Shown one piece after another: positions 36,624 through 45,437 of a DNA stretch of 64,000 bases. The translations under genes were made by a program, and so were the position numbers. How positions within the stretch are numbered: the stretch's first letter is position 1; the number at the start of each line of letters is the position of its first letter. The notes beneath the pieces are model-generated. The model was not told where the DNA came from, ran no database searches, and worked only from the letters and a program-made list of their open reading frames with translations. Source of the DNA: Streptomyces sp. NBC_01268 (GTDB lineage Bacteria > Actinomycetota > Actinomycetes > Streptomycetales > Streptomycetaceae); assembly GCF_036240795.1 (NCBI RefSeq), contig NZ_CP108454.1, forward strand, positions 6,694,001-6,758,000. The letters run 5' to 3'.

Positions 36624-38246
36624 TCAGCCGACCAGCTGGTCGTACGCGGGGAGGGTCAGGAAGTCCGCGTAGTCGGCGTCGAGCGAGACGTGCAGCAGGA
36701 GGTCGTGCGCCTGCTGCCACTTCCCGGCCGCGAACGCCTCGTCGCCGATCTCCGCGCGGATCGCGGCCAGCTCCTCGGCGGCGACCTCGCGGGCCAGCTC
36801 CGGGGTGGCCTGCTTGCCGTTCTCGAAGACGACCTCGGCGTTGATCCACTGCCAGATCTGCGAGCGGGAGATCTCGGCGGTCGCCGCGTCCTCCATCAGG
36901 TTGAAGATCGCGACGGCGCCCAGGCCGCGCAGCCAGGCCTCGATGTAGCGGATGCCGACCTGGACCGCGTTGCGCAGGCCGTCGTAGGTCGGGTGGGCGT
37001 CCAGGGAGGCGATGTCGATGAGCTCGGGGCCCTCGACGTGCACGTCCTCGCGCAGCCGGTCCTTCTGGTTCGGCTTCTCGCCGAGCACCGCGTCGAAGGA
37101 GGCCATGGCGATCGGGACCAGGTCGGGGTGGGCGACCCAGGAGCCGTCGAAGCCGTCGCCGGCCTCGCGGTCCTTGTCGGCCTTGACCTTCTCGAAGGCG
37201 ACCTTGTTGACCTCGGCGTCCCGGCGGGACGGGATGAAGGCCGCCATGCCGCCGATCGCGTGCGCGCCGCGCTTGTGGCAGGTGCGGACGAGGAGTTCGG
37301 TGTACGCGCGCATGAACGGGGCCGTCATCGTGACCGCGTTGCGGTCCGGCAGGACGAACTTGGCGCCGCCGTCCCGGAAGTTCTTGACGATCGAGAACAG
37401 GTAGTCCCAGCGGCCCGCGTTCAACCCGGCGGCGTGGTCGCGGAGTTCGTAGAGGATCTCCTCCATCTCGTACGCGGCCGTGATGGTCTCGATGAGGACC
37501 GTGGCGCGCACGGTGCCCTGCGGGATGCCGACGTAGTCCTGGGCGAAGACGAAGATCTCGTTCCAGAGGCGGGCCTCCAGGTGCGACTCGGTCTTCGGCA
37601 GGTAGAAGTACGGGCCCTTGCCGAGGTCGACGAGGCGCTGCGCGTTGTGGAAGAAGTAGAGGCCGAAGTCGACCAGGGCGCCGGGCACCGCGCGCCCGTC
37701 GACGGTCAGGTGGCGCTCCTCCAGGTGCCAGCCGCGCGGCCGCATGACGACCGTGGCGAGCTGGTCGGCCGGCTTCAGCGCGTAGGACTTGCCCGACCGC
37801 GCGTCGGTGAAGTCGATGTTCCGGGCGTAGGCGTCGACCAGGTTGACCTGGCCGAGGATCACGTTCTCCCAGGTCGGAGCCGAGGCGTCCTCGAAGTCCG
37901 CGAGCCAGACCTTCGCGCCCGAGTTCAGCGCGTTGATCGTCATCTTGCGGTCGGTCGGGCCGGTGATCTCGACCCGCCGGTCGTTCAGGGCCGCCGGGGC
38001 GGGCGCGACCTTCCAGGAGTCGTCGGCGCGGACCGCGGCGGTCTCGGGAAGGAAGCCCAGCGAGGAGGTGCGGGCGATCTCGGCGCGGCGCTCGGCGCGG
38101 CGGGCGAGCAGCTCGTCGCGGCGCGGGGTGAACCGGCGGTGCAGCTCGGCCACGAAGGCGAGGGCCGCGTCGGTGAGCACCTCCTCCTGGCGCGGCAGGG
38201 GCTCGGCTTCGACGACGACCAGGGAGGACGGCGCTGGTGCGGACAT
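36624..38246 (-). CDS. aceB: malate synthase A
   Basis: A 540-residue malate synthase of the A type, condensing glyoxylate with acetyl-CoA to malate. [20 protein letters not shown] is the conserved block with acidic metal/base residues. [39 protein letters not shown] and [19 protein letters not shown] (catalytic core) follow, and [19 protein letters not shown] is the C-terminal signature with the catalytic Asp. Length is normal. It draws glyoxylate from allantoin or acetate into the TCA cycle. Its promoter carries two AllR-type boxes, and the terminator is perfect, so it is a single-gene unit. Confidence 0.96.
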   Translation of the reverse strand: MSAPAPSSLVVVEAEPLPRQEEVLTDAALAFVAELHRRFTPRRDELLARRAERRAEIARTSSLGFLPETAAVRADDSWKVAPAPAALNDRRVEITGPTDRKMTINALNSGAKVWLADFEDASAPTWENVILGQVNLVDAYARNIDFTDARSGKSYALKPADQLATVVMRPRGWHLEERHLTVDGRAVPGALVDFGLYFFHNAQRLVDLGKGPYFYLPKTESHLEARLWNEIFVFAQDYVGIPQGTVRATVLIETITAAYEMEEILYELRDHAAGLNAGRWDYLFSIVKNFRDGGAKFVLPDRNAVTMTAPFMRAYTELLVRTCHKRGAHAIGGMAAFIPSRRDAEVNKVAFEKVKADKDREAGDGFDGSWVAHPDLVPIAMASFDAVLGEKPNQKDRLREDVHVEGPELIDIASLDAHPTYDGLRNAVQVGIRYIEAWLRGLGAVAIFNLMEDAATAEISRSQIWQWINAEVVFENGKQATPELAREVAAEELAAIRAEIGDEAFAAGKWQQAHDLLLHVSLDADYADFLTLPAYDQLVG

Positions 38247-38369
38247 GAACTGTCACTTCCTTCAGCGGGCTTCACGGGCGGTGCCAGACGGCCGCCGGGC
38301 GTCGCGTACGGCACGGAGTGCCACAGGCGCCGAGGTACGGCCGCGAGCGCCGTCTCAAAGAGCAGGCGC

Positions 38370-38422
38370 TTCTGAACAGTGGATACTAGTTTCCTCATGG
38401 TGGAAGTTCAATGGTTTGTTGA
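38370..38422 (-). promoter_or_regulatory. aceB promoter with two AllR-type boxes and a -35 palindrome
   Basis: On the minus strand TTGAAC (38411-38406) and TAGTAT (38388-38383) form a -35/-10 pair with a 17-bp spacer. The box TTCCTCATGGTGGAA (38391-38405, plus orientation) fills most of that spacer. A second box, TTCTGAACAGTGGAT (38370-38384), starts within the -10; their centres are 21 bp apart. A TCAACAAACCATTGA palindrome (38422-38408) covers the -35. Confidence 0.7.
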
Positions 38423-38471
38423 TGTCGAGATTCTTCGGGTCGACACAACGTGGCGCTCGGTGCCACCGCCT

Positions 38472-39083
38472 TCACTCCAGGTGCACCAGATCCGCCTCCG
38501 TGTCGATGTCATAGGGCTCGGCCACATCCGAACAGTCCACGAGCGTGATCGCATCCCGGTGCGCCATCAGGTAGTCCCGCGCCCCCTGGTCCCCCACCGC
38601 CCCCGCCGCGATCCCCGCCCAGCGCCAGGCGCCGAACAGCACCGGATGGCCGCGCTTCCCGTCGTACGCGGCCGCCGCCAGGGTGTCCCGCGAGCGGTAC
38701 GCGGCCCGCACCCGGGCCACCGCGGCCGCCCCGATCCCCGGCTGGTCCACCAGTGACACCAGTGCCGCGTCCACCGGCAGCGCCGCCGCCTTCAGGGAGG
38801 CGAGACCCGTCCGCAGCGAGGACCCCATGCCCTCGGCCCAGTCCGGGTTGTCCACCAGCACGCAGCCCGGCAGCACCGCCCGCTCCCGCACCTGGTCGGC
38901 CGCCGCGCCGAGCACCACGTGCACCACCTCGCAGCCGCCCTCGCGCAGCACCCGCACCGCGTTCTCGACGAGCGGGCGCCCACGGTGCGTGAGCAGGGCC
39001 TTGGGTCGGCCGCCCAGCCGCCGGCCACCGCCGGCGGCCAGCAGGAGGCCCGCCACGAGGGGTTCTTCCGTCTCACCAGTCAT
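38472..39083 (-). CDS. MocA-like molybdenum-cofactor nucleotidyltransferase
   Basis: A 203-residue NTP-transferase of the MobA/MocA type. VAGLLLAAGGGRRLGGRPKA is the nucleotide-binding signature (LAAGxxxRxGxxK). DAALVSLVDQPGIGAAAVAR contains the Asp that binds metal and nucleotide, and KRGHPVLFG is the third conserved block. MocA-type proteins cytidylate molybdopterin for xanthine-dehydrogenase-like enzymes, which would fit purine breakdown, though no such enzyme is in this window. Other sugar or nucleotide transferases remain possible. Alternative starts exist at 39101 and at the GTG near 39113. It follows aceB in the opposite order, upstream of its promoter. Confidence 0.75.
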   Translation of the reverse strand: MTGETEEPLVAGLLLAAGGGRRLGGRPKALLTHRGRPLVENAVRVLREGGCEVVHVVLGAAADQVRERAVLPGCVLVDNPDWAEGMGSSLRTGLASLKAAALPVDAALVSLVDQPGIGAAAVARVRAAYRSRDTLAAAAYDGKRGHPVLFGAWRWAGIAAGAVGDQGARDYLMAHRDAITLVDCSDVAEPYDIDTEADLVHLE

Positions 39084-39250
39084 GAGGACTGCATACCGCA
39101 TCGCCCTCCCCACGGACCGGTCACACGGACGCCTGAATTACGTCCGCCCGCTGGCGCGCCGGGCGCGCGAAGGAGTTAACTGGCCCGCGACCCCGGGCGC
39201 CCGGCCACGCCCGACGGGTCGGCACAAGGACGTGCGCGAGGGGGAGATCC

Positions 39251-39616
39251 ATGTTGCGAAGCGTGGGGCAGAGGCGAGTGACCGGCGAGGGCGTGGACCC
39301 CAGGGTGGACGGGCTGAGGACCGCCGTCTCCCGGCTCAGGCGCGAACTGGCCGCGCTGCGCACCGACTTCACCGACCGGGGCATCGCCGAGGAGGAGCTC
39401 GCGGCGCTGGACGCCATGGCCGCGGGCGGCGCCCCCGAGGTACGGCGGCTGCGCCGCTCGCTGCTGCTCGTCGCCGGCTCGGTCGGCTCCGTCAGCGCCC
39501 TCGCCGACGGCCTGACGGCCCTCCGCCGCGCCGTGGACCTCTTCGGGCCGCCGACGGTGACGCCGCCGATGCCCCCGCCGGCGGTGGGCGAGCCCGGGCC
39601 GCCGACCGAGGCCTGA
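39251..39616 (+). CDS. DUF5955 family protein
   Basis: A 121-residue small protein, mostly helical, of the Streptomyces-specific DUF5955 group as I recall it: MLRSVGQRRVTGEGVDPRVD, LRRELAALRTDFTDRGIAEE and RRLRRSLLLVAGSVGSVSAL. A possible coiled-coil pair precedes a hydrophobic segment, and the C-terminus is Pro-rich. No signal peptide. GGGGGAG lies 5 bp before the ATG. Function unknown. Confidence 0.7.
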   Translation: MLRSVGQRRVTGEGVDPRVDGLRTAVSRLRRELAALRTDFTDRGIAEEELAALDAMAAGGAPEVRRLRRSLLLVAGSVGSVSALADGLTALRRAVDLFGPPTVTPPMPPPAVGEPGPPTEA

Positions 39617-39753
39617 CCGCCCGAGGCCCGACCGGCACGGCGGCCCGACCGGGGCCCGACCGCCCGAGGCCCGACCGGCACGGCCCGCCCGGGGGCGGGC
39701 CTGGCCACCCCGGGCCGCCCGCCCGCCCGGTCTCAGCGCTCGGCGCTCGGCGC

Positions 39754-40380
39754 TCAGCGCCGGATCAGCCGCCGGGCCGTCGCCGCCGCCACCGCCGCCG
39801 TGCGCGAGTCGACGCCCAGCTTGGCGAAGACGTGCACCAGATGGGACTTCACCGTGGCCTGGCTCAGGAACAGCGCCTTGCTGATCTGCTGGTTCGACAG
39901 GCCCTCGCCCACCAGCTGGAGCACCTCCAGCTCCCGCTTGGTCAGCGCCTCCGCCGGGGTCCGCATCCGGTCCATCAGCCGGTGCGCCACCGCGGGCGCC
40001 AGCGCCGACTGGCCGGCCGCGGCCGTCCGTACCGCCGCCGCGAGCTCCTCCGGCGGGGCGTCCTTCAGCAGATAGCCCGAGGCCCCGGCCTCCACCGCCG
40101 CCAGGATGTCCGCGTCGGTGTCGTACGTCGTCAGGACCAGCACCCGCGGCCCGCCCGGCACGGCCGTGATGGCGGCCGTCGCCTCCGAGCCGTGCATCCC
40201 GGCACCGAACTGGAGGTCCATCAGGACCACGTCCACACCCCCGGCGGCGGCCAGCTCCACCGCCCGCTCGGCCGTCGCGGCCTCCGCGGCCACGGTGAAG
40301 TCCGGCTCCGTGTCGAGGACGGCGCGCAGCCCGGCCCGTACCACCGGATGGTCGTCGGCGAGCAGCAGTCGGATGGTCAT
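39754..40380 (-). CDS. NarL/LuxR-type response regulator
   Basis: A 208-residue two-component response regulator. Receiver domain 1-120: IRLLLADDHPVVRAGLRAVL holds the acidic pair, VDVVLMDLQFG the phosphorylated Asp, and GYLLKDA the conserved Lys. The output domain is LuxR-type: LTKRELEVLQLVGEGLSNQQ then ISKALFLSQATVKSHLVHVF. It is co-transcribed with and overlaps the histidine kinase by 4 bp. Both are divergent from an ABC exporter pair, which is the likely target. Confidence 0.93.
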   Translation of the reverse strand: MTIRLLLADDHPVVRAGLRAVLDTEPDFTVAAEAATAERAVELAAAGGVDVVLMDLQFGAGMHGSEATAAITAVPGGPRVLVLTTYDTDADILAAVEAGASGYLLKDAPPEELAAAVRTAAAGQSALAPAVAHRLMDRMRTPAEALTKRELEVLQLVGEGLSNQQISKALFLSQATVKSHLVHVFAKLGVDSRTAAVAAATARRLIRR

Positions 40381-41558
40381 GCGTCGGCTCCAGCGGGCAG
40401 AGGGGCGGCGGGCAGGGGAAGGGTGACGGCCACGGCGGTGCCCTGGCCGGGCGCCGACTCGACGGTGAACGCACCGCCCAGCGACTCGGCGCGGGAACGC
40501 ATCGCGGGCAGCCCGAAGCCGCCCTCCGAGGAGGGCCGCAGCGCGCCGGGCTCGAAGCCCGCGCCGTCGTCCACGACGTCCAGGGCCACCGAACCGCCCA
40601 TGAACGACAGCGTGATCTCCGCCCGCGAGGCCGAGGCGTGCCGGACGGTGTTGGCGAGCGCCGACTGCGCGATCCGCAGCAGCGCCACCTCGTACGGGGT
40701 GGGCAGTTCGGCCGGCGTCCCGCTCACCGAGAAGCGCACTCGCGGACCGTCCGGCCCGGCCGTCTGGCACAGGCGTTCCAGGGCCCCGGCGAGCGAGCCG
40801 TGCTCCAGGTCCGGCGGGGAGAGGGCGCGCACGAAGCGCCGGGCCTCCGCGAGGTTCTCCTGCGCGGCCCGCCGGGCCTCCTCGATGTGCCCGGCGGCCG
40901 GGGAACCCTCCGGCAGCGCGCGCTCGGCGGCCCGCAGCAGCAGCTGGATCGAGGACAGGCCCTGCGCGAGGGTGTCGTGGATCTCCCGGGCGAGCCGCTC
41001 GCGCTCGGCGAGCGTCCCCGCGTTCCGCTCCGCCGCCGCCAGCTCGGCCCGGGTGGAGATCAGCTCCTCGATGAGGCACCGCCGCCGCTCGCTCTCCCGG
41101 TACAGCGCCTGGTAGCCGAGCACGGTCGCCACGGCCACCGCCGCGCCGAGCAGCGGCCCGATGAACACCCCCGGGGTGAGCGGGGCGCCGTGCCGCACGT
41201 ACGACAGGATCGCGGCGCCCGCCGTCAGGCCCACGGCCGGTAGCGACCAGCGCACCGGCAGCAGGTGCAGTTGCAGGAAGTAGAGCGGGAAGGCCACCCA
41301 CAGCGCGTCGGGCGTGATCCAGAGCAGCAGCAGCCAGGCCGCGCACAGGGCGCCCAGCCACACCGCGGCGGCCCGCCACGAGTCCCGTACGGAAGGCAGC
41401 AGCGCACCCGCCGCGTAGACCGCGCCGGTCAGCGCGGCGGCCGCCACGGCGGCGGCCGACTCGGAGCCCAGGACGGCGAGCACCAGCAGTCCCGCCATCA
41501 GCAGGTGGAGGCAGAGGCGCAGGGCGCGCAGGACGGGGGTCAGTGAACGGGGATCCAT
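40377..41558 (-). CDS. sensor histidine kinase, NarX/DesK-like
   Basis: A 393-residue membrane-bound kinase. Hydrophobic segments span about residues 13-150 (LRALRLCLHLLMAGLLVLAV, WLGALCAAWLLLLWITPDAL, GVFIGPLLGAAVAVATVLGY). The HisKA_3 dimerisation helix is RERLAREIHDTLAQGLSSIQ with the phospho-acceptor His. The ATP-binding part shows SALANTVRHASASRA (N box), VVDDGAGFEP (G1) and GGFGLPAMRSRAESLGG (G2). There is no large extracellular sensing domain, as in kinases that sense membrane stress or act with an ABC transporter. Start ATG 41558 is preferred as the frame upstream has no homology. Confidence 0.93.
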   Translation of the reverse strand: MDPRSLTPVLRALRLCLHLLMAGLLVLAVLGSESAAAVAAAALTGAVYAAGALLPSVRDSWRAAAVWLGALCAAWLLLLWITPDALWVAFPLYFLQLHLLPVRWSLPAVGLTAGAAILSYVRHGAPLTPGVFIGPLLGAAVAVATVLGYQALYRESERRRCLIEELISTRAELAAAERNAGTLAERERLAREIHDTLAQGLSSIQLLLRAAERALPEGSPAAGHIEEARRAAQENLAEARRFVRALSPPDLEHGSLAGALERLCQTAGPDGPRVRFSVSGTPAELPTPYEVALLRIAQSALANTVRHASASRAEITLSFMGGSVALDVVDDGAGFEPGALRPSSEGGFGLPAMRSRAESLGGAFTVESAPGQGTAVAVTLPLPAAPLPAGADA

Positions 41559-41590
41559 GGTCTGTCCAGCGTATGCGCGTGCGAGGGCCG

Positions 41591-41636
41591 GTCCGGACAA
41601 TCCGGACTCAACCGAAAGTTTGATTGCGGTGCAATC
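41591..41636. promoter_or_regulatory. two inverted repeats in the kinase/ABC divergent promoter
   Basis: GTCCGGA-CAA-TCCGGAC (41591-41607) and GATTGC-GGT-GCAATC (41622-41636) are both perfect inverted repeats with 3-bp centres, in the 124-bp spacer between the kinase and the permease gene. They are good candidate binding sites of the adjacent response regulator, or of two different regulators. Confidence 0.6.
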
Positions 41637-41682
41637 CGTGGCGCGATGCCCGGGGACGGCCCGGCCGAGCAGGCTTGGCCTC

Positions 41683-42765
41683 ATGTTCGTGGCATGGAGA
41701 GACCTGAGATTCGCCAAAGGGCGATTCACGTTGATGGGCACGGTGATCGTCCTGATCACCCTGCTGGTGGGACTGCTGTCCGGCCTCACCGCCGGGCTGG
41801 CGCGCGAGAACATCTCCGCGATCACCGGCCTGCCCGCGGACCGGCTGGCCTTCGCGGCCCCGCCTTCGGGCCAGTCGGTCTCGTTCACCAATTCGACCGT
41901 CACCGGGAGCCAGTGGCGGGACTGGGCCGCACGCCCGGGCGTGGACAGCGCCGAGCCGCTCGGCATCCGCACCCTCAACGCCACCGCCGGCGGCCGCACG
42001 GCCGCGCTCTCCGCCTTCGGTACGGAGCCGGGCTCCGGGATCGCCCCGGAGAGCGGCAGGCTGGCCCCCGGCAAGGCGGTCCTCTCGGAGTCGGCGGCCG
42101 AGGAGCTGGACGTCCGGGCGGGCGACGCGGTGCGCCTCGGCCCCGTGCAGGCCACGGTCGCCGCGGTCTCCGGGGACGCCTCGTACAGCCACACGCCCGT
42201 CGTGTGGACGTCGCTCGACGACTGGCAGAAGCTGGGCCACAGCGGCACCACGGATCAGGAACAGGCCACGGTGATCGCGCTCAGCGGCGCCGACGTGGAC
42301 TGGGCCGCCGGGGACGCGGCTGGGAAGACCTCGTCGCTGACGCCCGACGAGGCGCTCACCGCCATAGGGTCCTACCAGGCCGAGAACGGCTCGCTGCAGA
42401 TGATGCGCGGCTTCCTGTTCGCGATCTCGGCGCTCGTCATAGGAGCCTTCTTCACCGTCTGGACCATCCAGCGCAGCGGTGACGTGGCCGTCCTCAAGGC
42501 GCTCGGCGCCTCCACCCCGTACCTCCTCAAGGACGCGCTGGGCCAAGCCGTGATCATGCTCGGCGCGGGCACGCTGATCGGCACCGGCCTCGCGACCGGC
42601 ATCGGCGCGCTGATCAGCGGTGGGAACGTGCCCTTCGTCCTCCAGCCGCTGACCGTGCTGGGACCGGCCGCCGTGATCATCGTGCTCGGTGTGCTCGGCG
42701 CGGCGCTGTCCATCCGGCGGATCACCGCCGTCGACCCTCTGACCGCCCTTGGGAGTGCGCGGTGA
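41683..42765 (+). CDS. ABC transporter permease (MacB/FtsX-like)
   Basis: A 360-residue permease of the FtsX/MacB-type with one N-terminal helix (LMGTVIVLITLLVGLLSGLT), a ~200-residue extracellular part, and three C-terminal helices (FLFAISALVIGAFFTVWTI, AVIMLGAGTLIGTGLATGIG, VIIVLGVLGAALSIRRI). The ITAVDPLTALG end is typical. It overlaps the ATPase gene by 4 bp. Such pairs extrude antibiotics, peptides or lipids and are often induced through a neighbouring two-component system. Confidence 0.88.
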   Translation: MFVAWRDLRFAKGRFTLMGTVIVLITLLVGLLSGLTAGLARENISAITGLPADRLAFAAPPSGQSVSFTNSTVTGSQWRDWAARPGVDSAEPLGIRTLNATAGGRTAALSAFGTEPGSGIAPESGRLAPGKAVLSESAAEELDVRAGDAVRLGPVQATVAAVSGDASYSHTPVVWTSLDDWQKLGHSGTTDQEQATVIALSGADVDWAAGDAAGKTSSLTPDEALTAIGSYQAENGSLQMMRGFLFAISALVIGAFFTVWTIQRSGDVAVLKALGASTPYLLKDALGQAVIMLGAGTLIGTGLATGIGALISGGNVPFVLQPLTVLGPAAVIIVLGVLGAALSIRRITAVDPLTALGSAR

Positions 42766-43460
42766 CCACCGACAAGCTCGTCCTCGACGACGTGACCCTG
42801 ACCTACCCCGACGGCGACGGACGGCTGACCGCCCTCGACGCGGTCTCCCTGGACGTCCCCGGCGGCTCCCTGGCGGCCGTCGTCGGCCCCTCGGGCTCCG
42901 GCAAGTCCAGCCTGCTCGCGGTGGCCGCGACCCTGGTCACCCCGGACAGCGGCCGGGTGCTGGTGGCCGGCACGGACACCGGGCCGCTGAGCCCGGCGGC
43001 CAAGGCGGAGCTGCGGCGCGAGAAGATCGGCATCGTCTTCCAGCAGCCCAACCTGCTGCCCTCGCTCGACACGGTGGAACAGCTGGAGGTGATGGCGCAC
43101 CTGTCCGGGCGGATGGGCCGGGAGGCGCGGCGGCGGGCCATGGAGATCCTCGACGCGGTCGGCCTCGCGGACCAGGCCCACAAGCGCCCGCACCAGCTGT
43201 CCGGTGGTCAGCGCCAGCGCGTGAACATCGCGCGGGCCCTGATGAACGAGCCCTCGGTCCTCCTGGTGGACGAGCCGACCAGCGCGCTGGACCACGAGCG
43301 GGGGGCGGCGGTCATGGAGCTGCTCGCCGGCCTCACCCGGGAGCGGGGCACCGCGACCGTCCTGGTCACCCACGACCGCACCCACCTGGACCGGGCGGAC
43401 CGGGTGGTGACGGTCCGGGACGGCCGCCTGACGGAGAACACGGTCCCGGCCCAGGCCTGA
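42762..43460 (+). CDS. ABC transporter ATP-binding protein (LolD/MacB-like)
   Basis: A 232-residue ATPase with Walker A VVGPSGSGKSSLLAV, the Q-loop VFQQPNLLPSL, signature LSGGQRQRVNIARAL, Walker B VLLVDEPTSALD and the switch His in VTHDRTH. This is the usual partner of the FtsX/MacB-type permease upstream, with which it overlaps by 4 bp. A very strong hairpin follows its stop codon. The substrate of the transporter is unknown; drug or envelope-stress extrusion is the usual role. Confidence 0.93.
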   Translation: MTTDKLVLDDVTLTYPDGDGRLTALDAVSLDVPGGSLAAVVGPSGSGKSSLLAVAATLVTPDSGRVLVAGTDTGPLSPAAKAELRREKIGIVFQQPNLLPSLDTVEQLEVMAHLSGRMGREARRRAMEILDAVGLADQAHKRPHQLSGGQRQRVNIARALMNEPSVLLVDEPTSALDHERGAAVMELLAGLTRERGTATVLVTHDRTHLDRADRVVTVRDGRLTENTVPAQA

Positions 43461-43524
43461 CCGCCGTCCCGACGGGCCGCGCCCCGCCCCCGACAGGGCG
43501 GGGCGCGGCCCGTCGGGACGGCGG
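43461..43524 (+). terminator. 29-bp perfect hairpin terminator
   Basis: Arms 43461-43489 and 43496-43524 are perfectly complementary over 29 bp around a 6-base loop, starting right after the ATPase stop. It is the longest perfect hairpin I found in the window and separates the exporter operon from the protease gene. Confidence 0.9.
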
Positions 43525-43708
43525 CGGGGGCCGGCCGGCCCCCGCCGAGACACGTCTGAGCGGTTGCCGTGATGTGCCTGATACACGGGCGAGGCGAACC
43601 GGAGGCTCCCCGCGTTCAAGATCGTGGCCATGCGGAACGGCCCGATGCTGTTCCTCCGTACATGCCCGCCCGGCCTCATGTCCGGCGGCGGACGAACGGG
43701 AGTCACAC

Positions 43709-45277
43709 ATGCGCACATGGATGAGCCGAAGGACGGCCGCCGTCCTGACGACGGGGGCCGTGGCGATCACGAGCCTGGTCACCGCCTTGCCGGCGCAGGC
43801 CATCGTCGGGGGTACCGAGTCCACCCAGCCGTATTCGTTCATGGTCTCGCTCCAGTACGACGCTCCCCGCCCGGACGGACACCGGTGCGGGGCCGTGCTC
43901 ATCGCTCCGCAGTGGGCGGTGACCGCAGGGCACTGCGCCAACACCCCGACGGGCTCGAAGGCGGGCGTTCCCCGCGGCTGGAAGGTCCGTGTCGGGTCGC
44001 TGGACGTCACCGACGGCGGCGAAGTCACCGAGGTCGACACGTTCTACCGGCGTACAGCCAAGTACGACCCCCCGGGCGAGGACATCGCGTTGCTGCACCT
44101 GCGCAACCCGGTGCGGGCCAAGCCCGTACGGCTGTCCGAGACCACGCCCGCCGTGGGCACGCCCGTCCGCATCCTCGGCTGGGGCGAGGCTTCGGACGCC
44201 TGCGGTGACTTCGACGACCCCGCGTGCTTTCCCAGCAGACTGCGCGAAGCCGACACCGAGGTCGTGCCGCTCCAGGAGTGCTGGGACGACGTCGACGCCA
44301 CTTCGCCCCTGTGCGTCGGCCGCCTCGATCCTCCTGTCGGGCCGGGGATGACGGACTCGGGAGGACCTGCCCTGGTCCGGGCGGGCGGCGAGTGGGTGCT
44401 GGCGGGAACGGTCATCGGTCCCGGCATCAGGGGCGCCGACCATCCCGCTCTGTACACCGATGTCGCGAAGAACTCCGCCTGGATCGACGGCATCGTGACC
44501 GGAACCGATGTGCCGCCCTTCGACCCGATCCCGAACGTGGAGGGCGCGGCCAAGGTGGGCGACTGCCTGGGGTCCGTGGTGCGGCCCCCCACCGCGCGCC
44601 CCCAGGACCCGGCGTTGGCGCTGACCAACGGCCACTGCGTGCCGAGCGGTCGGCCCGCGCCGGGGAAGGCGTTGGTGGACCGGCCCGCCGATCTGGAGAG
44701 CCCGGTCACCATCAACGACTCCGCCGGCTACACCCGGACCACCGCCCGCGCGACCCGGCTGGTGTACGCGACGATGACGGGCACCGACATCGCGCTGTAC
44801 CGGCTGGACAAGACCTACGCACAGTTGGCCGCGGAGGGCGCGAAGGTCTTCCGGTTGTCCACCACCCCGATGCGCAAGGGCGACCGGCTGTCCATGGCCT
44901 ACAACGTCAACCGTCCGTCGTGCACGGTGGAGGCCGTGGTGCCGCACCTGCGGGAGGACGGCTACCAACAGGACCGCGCGGTGCGCTACGCCACCAGCGA
45001 CAGCTGCGTCAGCAGGCCCGGCCACTCCGGCACCGCACTGCTGGCGTCCGACGGGGAGACCGTCGTGGGCATCAACAACACCCACAACCGCGACGGCGAG
45101 CAGTGCACCGACAACAACCCCTGCGAGGTCGGCCGGGACGGATCCGTGACCGCGGTGCGGGGCCGCAGCTACGGCCAGCAGGTCCATCAGATCGCCGCCT
45201 GCCTCACCGCGGGCTCGCGATGGAAGCCGACCCGCCCGGGCTGCGCGCTGACCGGTGCCACGGCAGGACCTCGCTAG
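43709..45277 (+). CDS. secreted serine protease with two trypsin-fold domains
   Basis: A 522-residue exported protein. Signal peptide 1-32 (RRTAAVLTTGAVAITSLVTA, cleavage after LPAQA). Domain 1 is trypsin-like: IVGGTESTQPYSFMVSLQYD, TAGHC (His), EDIALLHL (Asp) and GMTDSGGPAL (Ser). The usual GDSGG is TDSGG here. Domain 2 (from ~275) resembles V8/glutamyl-endopeptidase proteases: LTNGHC (His), GTDIALYRL (Asp) and SRPGHSGTALL (Ser). Fused double proteases of this kind are uncommon. GGGAG lies 7 bp before the ATG. It likely digests extracellular protein. It is unrelated to adjacent genes. Confidence 0.85.
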   Translation: MRTWMSRRTAAVLTTGAVAITSLVTALPAQAIVGGTESTQPYSFMVSLQYDAPRPDGHRCGAVLIAPQWAVTAGHCANTPTGSKAGVPRGWKVRVGSLDVTDGGEVTEVDTFYRRTAKYDPPGEDIALLHLRNPVRAKPVRLSETTPAVGTPVRILGWGEASDACGDFDDPACFPSRLREADTEVVPLQECWDDVDATSPLCVGRLDPPVGPGMTDSGGPALVRAGGEWVLAGTVIGPGIRGADHPALYTDVAKNSAWIDGIVTGTDVPPFDPIPNVEGAAKVGDCLGSVVRPPTARPQDPALALTNGHCVPSGRPAPGKALVDRPADLESPVTINDSAGYTRTTARATRLVYATMTGTDIALYRLDKTYAQLAAEGAKVFRLSTTPMRKGDRLSMAYNVNRPSCTVEAVVPHLREDGYQQDRAVRYATSDSCVSRPGHSGTALLASDGETVVGINNTHNRDGEQCTDNNPCEVGRDGSVTAVRGRSYGQQVHQIAACLTAGSRWKPTRPGCALTGATAGPR

Positions 45278-45437
45278 GTCGTCTCCTTCGGATCCTGCCG
45301 GTCGGGCCCGCGGCGTCCGGTGCCGTGCATCGCGAAGCGGAGAGGCTCCCGATCACTGGACGCACTCGGGTGCCTCGACGACGCGGCGAGGTGCGCTGCC
45401 AGGCGTCGCGGGGCAGGCGGGAGTTTGACGACAGGCC

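Noticed and set aside
39614..39683. A 26-bp direct repeat and short GCTCGGC repeats after the DUF5955 gene.
   Set aside because: Short, low-complexity and without relation to a gene end pattern; likely replication slippage in GC-rich spacer DNA.
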